Below are positions 17,476 to 26,679 of a stretch of DNA of 64,000 nucleotides, one piece after another. Location of the stretch: NCBI RefSeq assembly GCF_903994045.1, contig NZ_CAJEWD010000008.1:124001-188000 (forward strand), given 5' to 3'. The first letter of the stretch is position 1; every line of letters starts with the position of its first letter. Made by a program: the position numbers and the translations under genes. A model generated the notes under the pieces. That model searched no databases. It was not told the origin of the DNA and saw only the letters and a list, made by a program, of their open reading frames with translations. The DNA is from Jeotgalicoccus meleagridis (GTDB taxonomy: Bacteria > Bacillota > Bacilli > Staphylococcales > Salinicoccaceae).

Positions 17476-18575
17476 TATTTTTTACGACCGCTTAAGATGT
17501 TTTTATCGCTTTGAGTGAACTTGCTCTTCACATTTTGAATCGCTTGAATGCGGGATTCAGCTAAGTGATCTGCAGCGTGTTGAGGTGAGATGTTTTGTTC
17601 TTTAGCAATCGTAAAGATTTTATCGATTTGTTTGTAAACATCTTTAACTTTAGATGTCGCACGTTCTTTATTGTACCCAGTAAGCTCATCTGCAACGTTA
17701 ATTACCCCACCAGAGTTAACCACATAGTCTGGTGCATAGACGATACCTAGGTCTTGTAAAGCTTGACCATGCTTTTCAATTTCTAATAGTTGGTTGTTTG
17801 CACTACCACAAATTGCTTTAACTTTTAATTGTGGAATAGTTTTATCGTTTAAAATTCCTCCGAGTGCACATGGTGCAAAGATATCCGCATCTACACTGTA
17901 GATTTCATCTAGGCCAACAGCTTTTGCACCAAAATTATCCACTGCTCTTTGAACTGCTTTTTCATTAATATCAGTGACAATTAAATTAGCACCAGCTTCA
18001 TGTAGGAGTTCACACAAGCTGTAGGCAACGTTACCGACACCTTGAACAGAGATTGTCTTACCGTTTAAGTCATCACTACCGAACGCTTCCTTAGCAGTTC
18101 TTTGCATAGCTGAGAAGAGACCTAGTGCAGTAAATGGACTTGGGTTACCTGAAGATCCAAATGATTCAGAAATACCACAAACATAATCTGTTTCTTGGTA
18201 GATAAAGTCCATGTCCTCAACAGTTGTACCAACATCTTCTGCTGCGATATAGCGACCACCAAGATTGTTGATGTAACGACCGAGAGTTCTAAAGAAAGCC
18301 TCAGACTTATCTTTTGAAGCATCTCCAATAACAACAGCTTTACCGCCACCTAAGTTAAGTCCTGCAGCAGCATTTTTATAAGTCATGCCTTTAGCGAGTC
18401 TTAAGACATCGATAATCGCATCTTCTTCTTTTTCATAGTTCCAAAAACGAATTCCACCTAAGGCAGGGCCTAATGTTGTGTCATGTATACAGATAATTGC
18501 TTTTAAACCACTATCCTTATCCTGACAAAATACAAGTTGTTCGTAATCTCCGTCTACCATTTCTGTGAATATCAT
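17475..18575 (-). CDS. bcd: Leucine dehydrogenase
   Basis: Bcd deaminates Leu, Val and Ile to the keto acids used by the Bkd complex. The Glu/Leu/Phe/Val dehydrogenase signature LNLGGGKAV carries the catalytic Lys79, with Lys67 in KGMTYKNAA as substrate lysine. The NAD-binding motif is [15 protein letters not shown]. The length is 366 residues. The ATG has a strong AAGGAGG. It lies second in the operon after ptb. Confidence 0.94.
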   Translation of the reverse strand: MIFTEMVDGDYEQLVFCQDKDSGLKAIICIHDTTLGPALGGIRFWNYEKEEDAIIDVLRLAKGMTYKNAAAGLNLGGGKAVVIGDASKDKSEAFFRTLGRYINNLGGRYIAAEDVGTTVEDMDFIYQETDYVCGISESFGSSGNPSPFTALGLFSAMQRTAKEAFGSDDLNGKTISVQGVGNVAYSLCELLHEAGANLIVTDINEKAVQRAVDNFGAKAVGLDEIYSVDADIFAPCALGGILNDKTIPQLKVKAICGSANNQLLEIEKHGQALQDLGIVYAPDYVVNSGGVINVADELTGYNKERATSKVKDVYKQIDKIFTIAKEQNISPQHAADHLAESRIQAIQNVKSKFTQSDKNILSGRKK

Positions 18576-18593
18576 TTATTTTTCCTCCTTGGA

Positions 18594-19481
18594 TTATGTT
18601 AATAATTGAAAAGCAAGTTTTAAAGAATTTAGTTTTTCATCCTTACTATCTGCCCTTGAAGTTAATACAAAGGGTGCTTTAAGACCGATAATTAAACCTG
18701 CTACGTGAGCGCCAGCAGATATTGTTAGCGCCTTATAGAGTACATTGCCGGCATCAATATTCGGCATGATTAAAATATCAACATCACCAGCAACTTTAGA
18801 TTCATAACTTTTTACTTCAGCAGCTGCTTTTGATAAGGCAAGGTCATAGGACATTGGTCCTTCAACTACAGCATTTTTAAAGTGATGATTATCGGCAATA
18901 CTTTGATTGATCACAGTGGATTCTATTTTAGGATTTACTTTCTCCACTGCAGAAATCAAAGCAACTTTTGGCTCTGTAACACCTATTTTTTCAGCTACTC
19001 TAAGCGCATTGTCTATAATGCTAATTTTCATTTGTTCATCCGGATTAATGTTCATTGCTGCGTCCGAAATAATCAAAGGTTTATGATAACTTGGAAGTTT
19101 GAATAATGCAATGTGGGATAACAATGGTTGATCTAGTAGCTTTAAGCTTTTATTTAATACTGATTTTAAAATAGTATTTGTTGAAATAATACCCTTCATC
19201 AGTATATTCGCTTGTCCAGTTTGAATGAGTGCTGCAGCTGCATTTGATGCTTCTTCATCGGACTCTGTATGATGTATAGAAATTCGATGGTCATACCACT
19301 CAAAATTTAATTTTTTAAATGCTTCTTCTAAACCGTCCTTGTTGTCAAATAAATGCCAGGAGACTGTAGAGTCTGTGGATGTTTCTTTGACAATTTCTAA
19401 TAAGTCTAGTGAATTTGCACGTACGAGTGCAATTGATTTAGAGGCTGTGTTGTTTAGGTTCAGCATGCTGTCAAAAGTCAA
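18594..19481 (-). CDS. ptb: Phosphate butyryltransferase
   Basis: Ptb exchanges CoA for phosphate on butyryl- and branched-chain acyl-CoA, and Buk then uses the product. The phosphotransacetylase-type fold is recognised by QANILMKGIISTNTILKSVL, ISDAAMNINPD, VEGPMSYDLALSKAAA and LIMPNIDAGNVLYKAL. The length of 295 residues matches Ptb rather than Pta. The start is a TTG, 7 nt after AGGAGG. It is the first gene of the bkd operon. A near-perfect cre palindrome and a TATAAT lie upstream. No sigma-54 regulator bkdR is adjacent. Confidence 0.92.
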   Translation of the reverse strand: MTFDSMLNLNNTASKSIALVRANSLDLLEIVKETSTDSTVSWHLFDNKDGLEEAFKKLNFEWYDHRISIHHTESDEEASNAAAALIQTGQANILMKGIISTNTILKSVLNKSLKLLDQPLLSHIALFKLPSYHKPLIISDAAMNINPDEQMKISIIDNALRVAEKIGVTEPKVALISAVEKVNPKIESTVINQSIADNHHFKNAVVEGPMSYDLALSKAAAEVKSYESKVAGDVDILIMPNIDAGNVLYKALTISAGAHVAGLIIGLKAPFVLTSRADSKDEKLNSLKLAFQLLT

Positions 19482-19500
19482 TTCAATCCCTCCTCTTATT

Positions 19501-19506
19501 ATTATA
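19501..19506 (-). promoter_or_regulatory. -10 element of the ptb-bkd operon promoter
   Basis: TATAAT on the minus strand lies about 20 nt before the ptb TTG start. The -35 region (TGAGCC at 17 nt) is weak, so activation or an extended contact may be needed. Confidence 0.4.
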
Positions 19507-19543
19507 CAATATTTCTGATAAAAGGCTCATAAAGACCTGTTTT

Positions 19544-19557
19544 TGTAAGCCCTTACA
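19544..19557. promoter_or_regulatory. Candidate cre site (CcpA) upstream of ptb
   Basis: TGTAAGCCCTTACA is an almost perfect palindrome that differs from the cre ideal TGTAAGCGCTTACA at one central base. It sits just upstream of the predicted -35 region of the bkd operon. Repression or activation by CcpA is inferred. Confidence 0.5.
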
Positions 19558-19707
19558 TTTAGAATAACTCTAATTTTAAGAAATGAAAAGCATATTACGA
19601 ATGTTTAAGTATTGCGAAAATTAGCTTAAATCTTTCACATATTTTTCGACTATAATATTAAAATTTCATGTATAATATTAAGTAGAAAAATCTTTAGGAG
19701 CTTTTCA

Positions 19708-19968
19708 ATGCAAAAAATTATTGCTTTACTAATATTGGTTATTCCTTTTATCATCGCAGGGGTTGGCATCAAGCTAATGAGAGATGCAATCTTTGGTATT
19801 GTTATTGACCCTTTTACTTATACAGCACTTCAATTTATCGTCGGTCTAGCCATGACTGTTATTGGCGTTTGGTTTATAGGTGGTTACCTACTCCATAGAG
19901 AGAAGAAAAACAAAAGAGCGCAAGAACGTTTCTTAAAAGAAAAACAAAATAAAGATGAAGTCAAATAA
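19708..19968 (+). CDS. DUF2627 small membrane protein (YqzF-like)
   Basis: This 86-residue protein has two hydrophobic helices (about residues 3-23 and 40-62) and a charged, lysine-rich tail. The pattern GVGIKLMRDAIFG with FTALQF-like residues matches the DUF2627 family; B. subtilis YqzF of this family sits at the same place, next to the bkd regulator gene. Function is unknown. It diverges from ptb, with TATAAT-like boxes and TTTAGGAG before the ATG. It ends at a clear terminator. Confidence 0.8.
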   Translation: MQKIIALLILVIPFIIAGVGIKLMRDAIFGIVIDPFTYTALQFIVGLAMTVIGVWFIGGYLLHREKKNKRAQERFLKEKQNKDEVK

Positions 19969-19973
19969 GATTC

Positions 19974-20025
19974 CCCTCTAAATATTACAGTTAAGACAAA
20001 ACTGTTTTATTTAGAGGATTTTTTA
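19974..20025 (+). terminator. Terminator after the DUF2627 gene
   Basis: A long stem pairs CCTCTAAAT with ATTTAGAGG and an inner ACAGTT with AACTGT, followed by GATTTTTT. It separates this gene from the surface amidase gene. Confidence 0.88.
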
Positions 20026-20117
20026 ATATTACAAATACATTAAATTTCGTTAATTTTGATAATTTTGTGACAAATCTTATCTATACTTGGCTTATATCTT
20101 ATTTTGGAGGTTATTTT

Positions 20118-23100
20118 ATGAAGTATAAGAATCGCTTAATTATCCCTACTCTACTTTCAACTAGCTTGATAGCATCAAGTATGGTTGCAAGTGCTGATGA
20201 AATGGAAACAGAAGAACAATCTTTTGAAGAAAATCTTCAAGTGCAGTACAGCGATGAAGAAAATACAGATCAAGAGGCTGAAAAAGATGAAGACAGTTCA
20301 GTAGCAGAAGACGAAGAACTTGAAAATAGCGAAGAAGATAAGACGAAGGACGACACAGGGCCTGAATCGGAAAATACAGCTAAAATAACCGAAGATGAAG
20401 TTACAGCAGAAGAAACTACTGAAGAAGATAACACTGAAGTAGAAACAGAACAAGATCTTTCTGTAGAAGAAAAAACAGTATCAGAAAGTCCAGACCAAGT
20501 TGAACAAGACCCTACAGTAGAAGAAACTTCTGAAGAACTTGAAGAAGTAGAAGCTGAAGAAAACAACAATACAGAAGTTGTGGCTGAAGAAACTGAACAA
20601 GAAGTGACCACAGAAGAAAATACTGTACCTGAAGATGTTGAGGAAGTTGTTAACGAAGAGAACACTACTACAGAAGTTGAAGAAACAGAAAATAATAATT
20701 CCGAAGCTGTGACAGAAGAAGTCGAACAAGAAGTTCCTACAGAAGAAGTAGTAGTTGAAGATGATGAAACTGAAACAAACACTACTTCAGAAGTCGAAGC
20801 AAGTGAAAATAAGACTACAGAAGAGATAACTGAGGAAGTCGAAAAAGAAGTTACTCAAGAGGAAGAAGTCTCTAATGAAGTAGAAGAAAATGTTACTGAA
20901 GAAGACTCTAGTTCAGAAGTTCAAGAAGACGTTCAAGAAGAAATGGAAAATTCGTCGACTGATGAAACTAAGGAAGAACAAAACAAGATAAATGACAGTG
21001 AAGCTGTAACTGAAACTGAAGAAGTAGCTGAAAGTAAAGAAGAGACAAAGGAAGAAAATACTTCTGAAGAAACAGATCAAGTTGACGAATCAAGTGAAGA
21101 TAATGAAAAAGAAAGCGAAAATAACACTGACAAAGCTGCTGAAAAAGAATCAGAAACAGCTACATATAAATATGATTCTGAGACGCTTGTAAGTGAACTT
21201 GAGAATAAATCAGCTTCAGAACGTGCTCAATTCTTAGAAGAAAATGCTGATGACATCGAAGCAGACGAAGCACTTTTATCAGAGTTAAGTGAAGCTGTAG
21301 AAGCTGAGCATGGTATTGAAATTGATGAAAACCAAGTGTTCAGTACTTTCAGTACAATGTCTATGTCACAAGCGATTACAGATATTAATAGTTATATCGA
21401 ACAGCAAAACTTTGAAGTTGCAGAAATCCAATACGATATTATAGATCATCTACCATTATATGCATATGAATCAAATATTGGTTGGAATCCTGAAAATGGT
21501 AAAGTTGGTCAACCTTCAGGCGTCGTTCTTCACGATGTTGGAAATGATAATTCAACCATCTATGGTGAGATTGAATACATGTCAAGAAACTGGGAAAATG
21601 CATTTGTTCATGCCTTTGTAGATGCAGATAACATTATCCAAGTTGCCAATACTGATTATCTAGCCTATGGTGCTGGTCCTGTATCAAACGAAATACACCT
21701 ACAAGTTGAGTTGGTTCGTCATGATAACCAACATGATTTTGCAAGATCTATTAATAACTATGCTGACTATGTCGCAAATTTACTTTATAAATACAAACTA
21801 CCTGCTGAAAGAGCGGATAGTTCAGGCAATGGGACTTTATGGTCACATGTAGAAGTTTCTAATATTTTAGGTGGTACAGCCTCACCTGACCCATATGAAT
21901 ATTTCCAGACTCATGGTTATGCATATGAAGATTTAATCAGCCTCATTCAAGGTCGCTACAATAATCTATATAATAAAGTGACAACACCAAGTATTTATAT
22001 GCCTACTTTTGAAGGGGATACTTCAAATTTAGCTGGAAATATCACTAATCAAAATAGAGGTATCTATGAAAGCATCACGGATGTGAGAACAAGTGATGCA
22101 AGTAACTACTTAGACCAAGAATTTAGAATAGTACGTTCAGAAATATATAATTACGAAGAGTACTACCTACTTGAAAGCATTGAAGACGGGACTACAATCG
22201 GTTGGATGTACGCTGGAGATGTCTACACATCAGCATTAGATGAGAAACCAGTTGAAGAACCAGAAAAAGAAAAACCATCAGAAGAAGAAACACCTGCTGA
22301 GGAAAACAAACCAGAAGCACCTGAAAAAGATGATGACTCAGAAGAAACAGAAAATGAAGCACCGGTTGAAGAACCTAAACCAGAAGAACCTAAAGAAGAC
22401 ACTGATTCTGAAAAAACAGAAGATGAAAAATCAAATGAAGAAGCTAAGCCAGAAACACCTGAAAAAGATACTGATTCAAAAGAAACAGCTGAAGGTGACG
22501 TAGAAAATGATCAACCTTCAGAAGAAACAGATTCAGATGACACTAACGAGACAGATAAAGAAACATCTGATGATGTTGAGGAAGATACAAGTTCTGAAGA
22601 TTCATCTCAAAAACCTGAAGATTCAGGAGAATCAGATGATGATACTACTCAATCTTCAGAAAAAACAGAAATGGAAGATTCAAAAGATGATGCTGAATTA
22701 GAAAAAGATGACAGTAAAACTGAATCTAACGAAGTGAACAATGAATCATCTGATACTGATGATAGTAAGTCTCAGGAAAGTGAAAATAACACTGAAGAAG
22801 CGAAAACAGACAAAGATGAATCAAATGATTCAGATGATGATAACAAATCAGAAACAACTAATGTGTCTTCACTAGTCGATTCAGCAACTGGCGTCATAGT
22901 TTATAGTGCAACTGATGAGTTATTAGGTAAATCATTAGCAGTTACTGTGCTTAATCCTTCTAAGGCAATTAATGCACCACATGATTTATATGATATCCAT
23001 ATTCTTAACAGTGACGGATCATTATACGATCTGAAAAATCCTGTGACTGTTTATCTACCTGTAAATGGATATGTATCTAATCTATACTATCTTGGAGATA

Positions 23101-23495
23101 TAGGCGAAACACTTGAAGCTGTTTCATATCGTACTGAAGGTGACTATGTAGTATTTGATGTATCTAGCTTTAGTCAATATGCAGTGGTCTACGGTGAGTC
23201 AACAGAAGAAAATACTGTCGTACCACCTACTTCAGATGATAACAGTGGCAATGATGATTCAGTGTCAGGTGAAAACAATCACTCTAAAGTTTATACAGAA
23301 GCAGTAGATGATTCAGTTGAAGTTGCTACTGTAGAAACACAGGATGATAAACCAACTTCTGAAAATGAAGAACAAGCAGAAGTTCTACCAAATACTGGAG
23401 TTGATGAACAAAGTACAACTATTTTAGCAACAGTACTTGCAGCACTTGGACTTGGCTTCCTTGTAAGAAGAAGAAAGGTCAAAGAAAATAAGTAA
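20118..23495 (+). CDS. LPXTG wall-anchored N-acetylmuramoyl-L-alanine amidase with acidic stalks
   Basis: This 1125-residue surface protein has a Sec signal peptide (about 1-27, ending VASADE). A very Glu-rich region (about 30-345) follows, then an Amidase_2 domain (about 455-615), a GW/SH3-like wall-binding domain (about 628-705), a second acidic region (about 708-915), a compact beta-rich domain (about 915-1030) and a sorting signal LPNTG at 1090 with a hydrophobic helix and RRRK tail. Candidate zinc ligands are His472, His577 and Asp591. Their spacing (105 and 14) equals that of the staphylococcal Atl amidase. I chose the ATG 7 nt after GGAGG. Sortase anchoring and muralytic activity are inferred. 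Confidence 0.9.
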   Translation: MKYKNRLIIPTLLSTSLIASSMVASADEMETEEQSFEENLQVQYSDEENTDQEAEKDEDSSVAEDEELENSEEDKTKDDTGPESENTAKITEDEVTAEETTEEDNTEVETEQDLSVEEKTVSESPDQVEQDPTVEETSEELEEVEAEENNNTEVVAEETEQEVTTEENTVPEDVEEVVNEENTTTEVEETENNNSEAVTEEVEQEVPTEEVVVEDDETETNTTSEVEASENKTTEEITEEVEKEVTQEEEVSNEVEENVTEEDSSSEVQEDVQEEMENSSTDETKEEQNKINDSEAVTETEEVAESKEETKEENTSEETDQVDESSEDNEKESENNTDKAAEKESETATYKYDSETLVSELENKSASERAQFLEENADDIEADEALLSELSEAVEAEHGIEIDENQVFSTFSTMSMSQAITDINSYIEQQNFEVAEIQYDIIDHLPLYAYESNIGWNPENGKVGQPSGVVLHDVGNDNSTIYGEIEYMSRNWENAFVHAFVDADNIIQVANTDYLAYGAGPVSNEIHLQVELVRHDNQHDFARSINNYADYVANLLYKYKLPAERADSSGNGTLWSHVEVSNILGGTASPDPYEYFQTHGYAYEDLISLIQGRYNNLYNKVTTPSIYMPTFEGDTSNLAGNITNQNRGIYESITDVRTSDASNYLDQEFRIVRSEIYNYEEYYLLESIEDGTTIGWMYAGDVYTSALDEKPVEEPEKEKPSEEETPAEENKPEAPEKDDDSEETENEAPVEEPKPEEPKEDTDSEKTEDEKSNEEAKPETPEKDTDSKETAEGDVENDQPSEETDSDDTNETDKETSDDVEEDTSSEDSSQKPEDSGESDDDTTQSSEKTEMEDSKDDAELEKDDSKTESNEVNNESSDTDDSKSQESENNTEEAKTDKDESNDSDDDNKSETTNVSSLVDSATGVIVYSATDELLGKSLAVTVLNPSKAINAPHDLYDIHILNSDGSLYDLKNPVTVYLPVNGYVSNLYYLGDIGETLEAVSYRTEGDYVVFDVSSFSQYAVVYGESTEENTVVPPTSDDNSGNDDSVSGENNHSKVYTEAVDDSVEVATVETQDDKPTSENEEQAEVLPNTGVDEQSTTILATVLAALGLGFLVRRRKVKENK

Positions 23496-23532
23496 ATCTT
23501 ACTAATTAGCAGGTAAATTTGATTAGTAATAA

Positions 23533-23583
23533 GAATACACCGTTTGTATCCTTGGTTTTTAGGATATTAACGGTGTATTTATG
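23533..23583 (+). terminator. Terminator after the LPXTG amidase gene
   Basis: Outer arms ATACACCGTT and AACGGTGTAT enclose an inner ATCCT/AGGAT stem, with T-rich sequence after it. Confidence 0.8.
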
Positions 23584-23668
23584 TTTCTTGATATTATGAA
23601 TGAATATATCTTATCGGACGTCGTCAAAAATTCGATGACCAATATAAACTAGATCCTATAACCCTGCC

Positions 23669-25333
23669 CTATTCTTTTCCTGAATTCAACAACTCTTCTG
23701 CATTTAAGCGCGCTGCTTCTGTGATTTTTGAGCCACTGATCATTCTGGCAATTTCTTCTACTTTTTCATTGTAATCTAAGTACCAAGCTTTAGAGTATGT
23801 TCTTTCCTTATCATTGGTTTTTTCAACGTGTAATAAGTGATTGGCTATCGCTGCAGCTTGCGGTAAGTGAGAAATTACAATGACTTGTCTTTGTCTCGAT
23901 AAAAGTCTCATTTTCTCGACCATGGTCGCAGCAACGACGCCACTGACTCCAGTGTCTATTTCATCAAAGATTATCAGTGAATCGCTATCGAAATCAGAGA
24001 AAATTGTCTTCAGTGCTAAACTGACTCGAGATACTTCTCCTCCTGAAGCGATCTTATTTAATGGTTTTAAAGGCTCTCCTTTATTAACACTGATTAGAAA
24101 CTCTGCATCTGTGTAACCAAGCTCATTAAAATGTGCTTCTTTTAAGTGAATTTCAAATTGTACATTCGGCATCTCCAAATCATTAAGTTCACTTCTTAAT
24201 TTACTTTCTAAGAAATGCTTACGATCTTGACGGTATTGATGTAGCGCTTCTGCCGATGTTTCCATTTTTTTATACAATCTTTTTTGTTCTTTTTCAAGGC
24301 GCTCAAAGGACTGAGATATATTTTCTAAGTCGTTGATATCAGAGGCTAATTCATCTTTGAAGGCTAAGAGATCTTCATAGGTTTTCGTGTATTTTCTCTT
24401 GAGTTGATTAATCTGATTTAAACGCCCCTGAATGAGATTCAACCTCTCAGCATCATAATCTATTGATGATAGGTCATTCGATACTTGAGAATTTAATTCT
24501 GTGAGCAAATAGTAAGCATCCATTAAAGTATCTTTATATGATGTATATGATGCATCATAACGCGTAATGGTCTCAAGTGATTGACTGATATCATATAGCA
24601 TACCTTGAGGTGGATATTCACTGACTAAGAGTGATTTGATTTGGTTTAAAGAATCACTAATATTTTCGTAGTTTGATAAAAATTCGAGTTCATTCTCAAG
24701 CTCTTCTTCCTCATCATCTTTTAAATCCATCGTATTGATTTCTTCAAACTGAAATTTAAGCATTTCCAATTGAGTCAGACGATTTCTATCTTTATATTCA
24801 AGCTCTTCAATTCTTGTATTTACTTCTTGATAAGCTTCATAGTCATCTTGATACTGCTTAAAAATATCCTCATCAGTTAAGCCAATATAGCGGTCTAATG
24901 ATGCGAGTTGTTCAGGTTTCTTTAGCACGGCATGGTGTGTTGATTGTGAATGAATAGATAAGACATGATGCATGATATCTTTGAGTTGATTGAGTGTAAT
25001 CATCTTATTATTCATCTTGATTAAGCTCTTGCCATTATTCATAATTTCTCTTCTGACAATATACAACTCATCACGTTCAATGCCGATGTCTTCGAGGGTT
25101 TCATTTAAAGGCACATATTCCGGAAAATCAAAGACACCTTCAATGACCGCACGACTTTCTCCGTGTCTAATATCATCTTGAGACGCACGTTTGCCATTTA
25201 AATAAGCAATTGAATCAATTATTTTTGACTTCCCTGCCCCAGATTCTCCTGTTAAGACAGTCATCCCTTTGTTAAAATCAATCTCTATATTTTCAAGCAC
25301 CGCAAAGTTTTTTACACTCAGTCTTAATAGCAC
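23669..25333 (-). CDS. recN: DNA repair protein RecN
   Basis: RecN is an SMC-like ATPase recruited to double-strand breaks. Walker A is GESGAGKS near residue 29. A long coiled coil spans about 150-350, and the signature GGEVSRVSLALK precedes Walker B LIIFDEIDTGVSG. I use the GTG at 25333 with GGAG 8 nt upstream (MLLRLSVKNFAV), giving 554 residues; the GTG three codons earlier sits on the ribosome site itself. It follows argR in the classic order argR-recN. Confidence 0.94.
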   Translation of the reverse strand: MLLRLSVKNFAVLENIEIDFNKGMTVLTGESGAGKSKIIDSIAYLNGKRASQDDIRHGESRAVIEGVFDFPEYVPLNETLEDIGIERDELYIVRREIMNNGKSLIKMNNKMITLNQLKDIMHHVLSIHSQSTHHAVLKKPEQLASLDRYIGLTDEDIFKQYQDDYEAYQEVNTRIEELEYKDRNRLTQLEMLKFQFEEINTMDLKDDEEEELENELEFLSNYENISDSLNQIKSLLVSEYPPQGMLYDISQSLETITRYDASYTSYKDTLMDAYYLLTELNSQVSNDLSSIDYDAERLNLIQGRLNQINQLKRKYTKTYEDLLAFKDELASDINDLENISQSFERLEKEQKRLYKKMETSAEALHQYRQDRKHFLESKLRSELNDLEMPNVQFEIHLKEAHFNELGYTDAEFLISVNKGEPLKPLNKIASGGEVSRVSLALKTIFSDFDSDSLIIFDEIDTGVSGVVAATMVEKMRLLSRQRQVIVISHLPQAAAIANHLLHVEKTNDKERTYSKAWYLDYNEKVEEIARMISGSKITEAARLNAEELLNSGKE

Positions 25334-25350
25334 ATTAAACACTCCATTTA

Positions 25351-25803
25351 TTAAATGAGATTAAAAATTCGATCCTTGATTAATTGCTGAGAAGCTTCAT
25401 CTCTACAAATCAATAGACAAGTATCATCTCCACAAATGGTACCAATAACTTCTTCCCATTCTAGCTGATCAATAATTGCCCCGATAGATTGAGCATTACC
25501 TGGTAAAGTTTTTAACACTAATAAATTTTCTGTATAGTCCAACTTTACAAAGCTGTCCATTAAATAACGGCCAAGTTTTTCTAAAGGATGATATTGTCTA
25601 TCTTTAGGCATACTGTAGACATATTCTCCACTTGGTGATGGTACTTTAATCAATTGTAGTTCTTTTATATCTCTTGAAACGGTAGCCTGAGTGACATTAA
25701 ACTTGTGTTCATTTAGCTTATCTACCAAATCTTCTTGTGTCTCAATCTTGTTGTTGGTGATAATTTCTCTAATCTTAATTTGCCGGATTGACTTGTTTGA
25801 CAT
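25351..25803 (-). CDS. argR: Arginine repressor ArgR/AhrC
   Basis: ArgR is a hexameric, arginine-sensing regulator of arginine synthesis and use. The N-terminal winged helix ([19 protein letters not shown]) is followed by the oligomerisation and arginine-binding domain with the GDDTCLL motif near residue 128. It is 150 residues. An ARG-box palindrome lies about 25 bp upstream, and another sits before argG near 47.2 kb, so autoregulation and control of argGH are likely. Confidence 0.94.
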   Translation of the reverse strand: MSNKSIRQIKIREIITNNKIETQEDLVDKLNEHKFNVTQATVSRDIKELQLIKVPSPSGEYVYSMPKDRQYHPLEKLGRYLMDSFVKLDYTENLLVLKTLPGNAQSIGAIIDQLEWEEVIGTICGDDTCLLICRDEASQQLIKDRIFNLI

Positions 25804-25826
25804 GTTAAATCCCCCTTGTATAAGTT

Positions 25827-25845
25827 CATTGAATATTTATTCATT
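25827..25845. promoter_or_regulatory. Candidate ARG box upstream of argR
   Basis: The palindrome AATGAATAAATATTCAAT (minus strand) matches the ARG consensus TNTGNATWWWWATNCANA except at its two end bases. Autorepression by ArgR is inferred. Confidence 0.6.
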
Positions 25846-25890
25846 ATATTATCACAATATTTTACACTTGCCTAGCAAAATCAAAAGACA

Positions 25891-26679
25891 TCAGCGATGC
25901 ACTACCATGCTGATGTCTTCTTCTGTAATGCTATTAATTTTTTTGCCATCATTATTCAGAAAGCATAAATATTCTATGTTTCCTTTACTCCCTTTAATAG
26001 GAGATTGACTGATATCTAAAAGAGAGAACCCAAGTGCTTCACACTCAGATAAGACTCTTTTTATGACATTTTGATGGGTCTCTTGATTAGTAATAATTCC
26101 ACTTTCTTCTCGCTCTTCTAAATAGCTTTCAAATTGTGGTTTAATCAGTGCTGATATAGCATACTGATGACTAAATAAAGATTTAATATGTCTAAGAATC
26201 GGCACGATAGAAGTAAAAGAAACATCTATCGAAATCAAATCTGGTAAGATTTTAAAATCCTCTAAAACAGTGTCTTTAAAATTTGTCTGTTCCATCACAA
26301 CAACACGCTCATCGGTTCGGAGCTTATAATCCAGCTGATTAGTACCAACATCAACAGCATAAACGAGTTTTGCACCTGATTTTAAGGCACAGTCTGTAAA
26401 GCCTCCTGTGGATGAACCAATATCAAGCATGATGATGTCGTCCATATCAAGTTTGAAAGTTCGAATGGCATGTTGCATTTTTAAGCCACCACGAGAAACG
26501 AATTCCTTTACATTTTTAAAGCGGATTTCTGCTTTCTCAGGGTCTAATTTATCAGATGGCTTATAGACGGGTTCATTATTATTCAAGACCTTACCAGCCA
26601 TAATCAGACGTTTAATATCTTCTAGAGATCCAACATTGAAGTTCTCAAATATAAATTCATCAGTACGTACTTTTTTCAT
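25891..26679 (-). CDS. tlyA: TlyA family rRNA 2'-O-ribose methyltransferase
   Basis: TlyA-type proteins methylate ribose in 16S or 23S rRNA. An S4 RNA-binding domain spans about residues 1-62. The FtsJ-like methyltransferase domain has the SAM motif [16 protein letters not shown] with the family-specific [11 protein letters not shown] before it. The length is 262 residues, and the ATG overlaps the dxs 3' end by 20 nt with GAGG inside dxs. It sits between dxs and argR, as yqxC does in B. subtilis. Confidence 0.92.
   Translation of the reverse strand: MKKVRTDEFIFENFNVGSLEDIKRLIMAGKVLNNNEPVYKPSDKLDPEKAEIRFKNVKEFVSRGGLKMQHAIRTFKLDMDDIIMLDIGSSTGGFTDCALKSGAKLVYAVDVGTNQLDYKLRTDERVVVMEQTNFKDTVLEDFKILPDLISIDVSFTSIVPILRHIKSLFSHQYAISALIKPQFESYLEEREESGIITNQETHQNVIKRVLSECEALGFSLLDISQSPIKGSKGNIEYLCFLNNDGKKINSITEEDISMVVHR

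Noticed and set aside
20270-20782. Long Ser/Val-rich and Phe-rich reading frames on the minus strand within the surface amidase gene
   Set aside because: They are the mirror of GAA/GAC-rich codons in the acidic stalk, with no ribosome site.
22240-22701. Lys/Gln-rich plus-strand frames inside the second acidic stalk
   Set aside because: They are frame-shifted copies of Glu-rich codons in the same gene; low complexity and no start signal.
20200-22860. Possible tandem-repeat or CRISPR-like array because of recurring GAAGAA units
   Set aside because: Units vary in length and encode continuous Glu-rich protein; there are no constant repeats with unique spacers.
23584-23668. Short ORF starting at an ATG after the surface protein terminator
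   Set aside because: About 23 codons, no ribosome site and no recognisable features.
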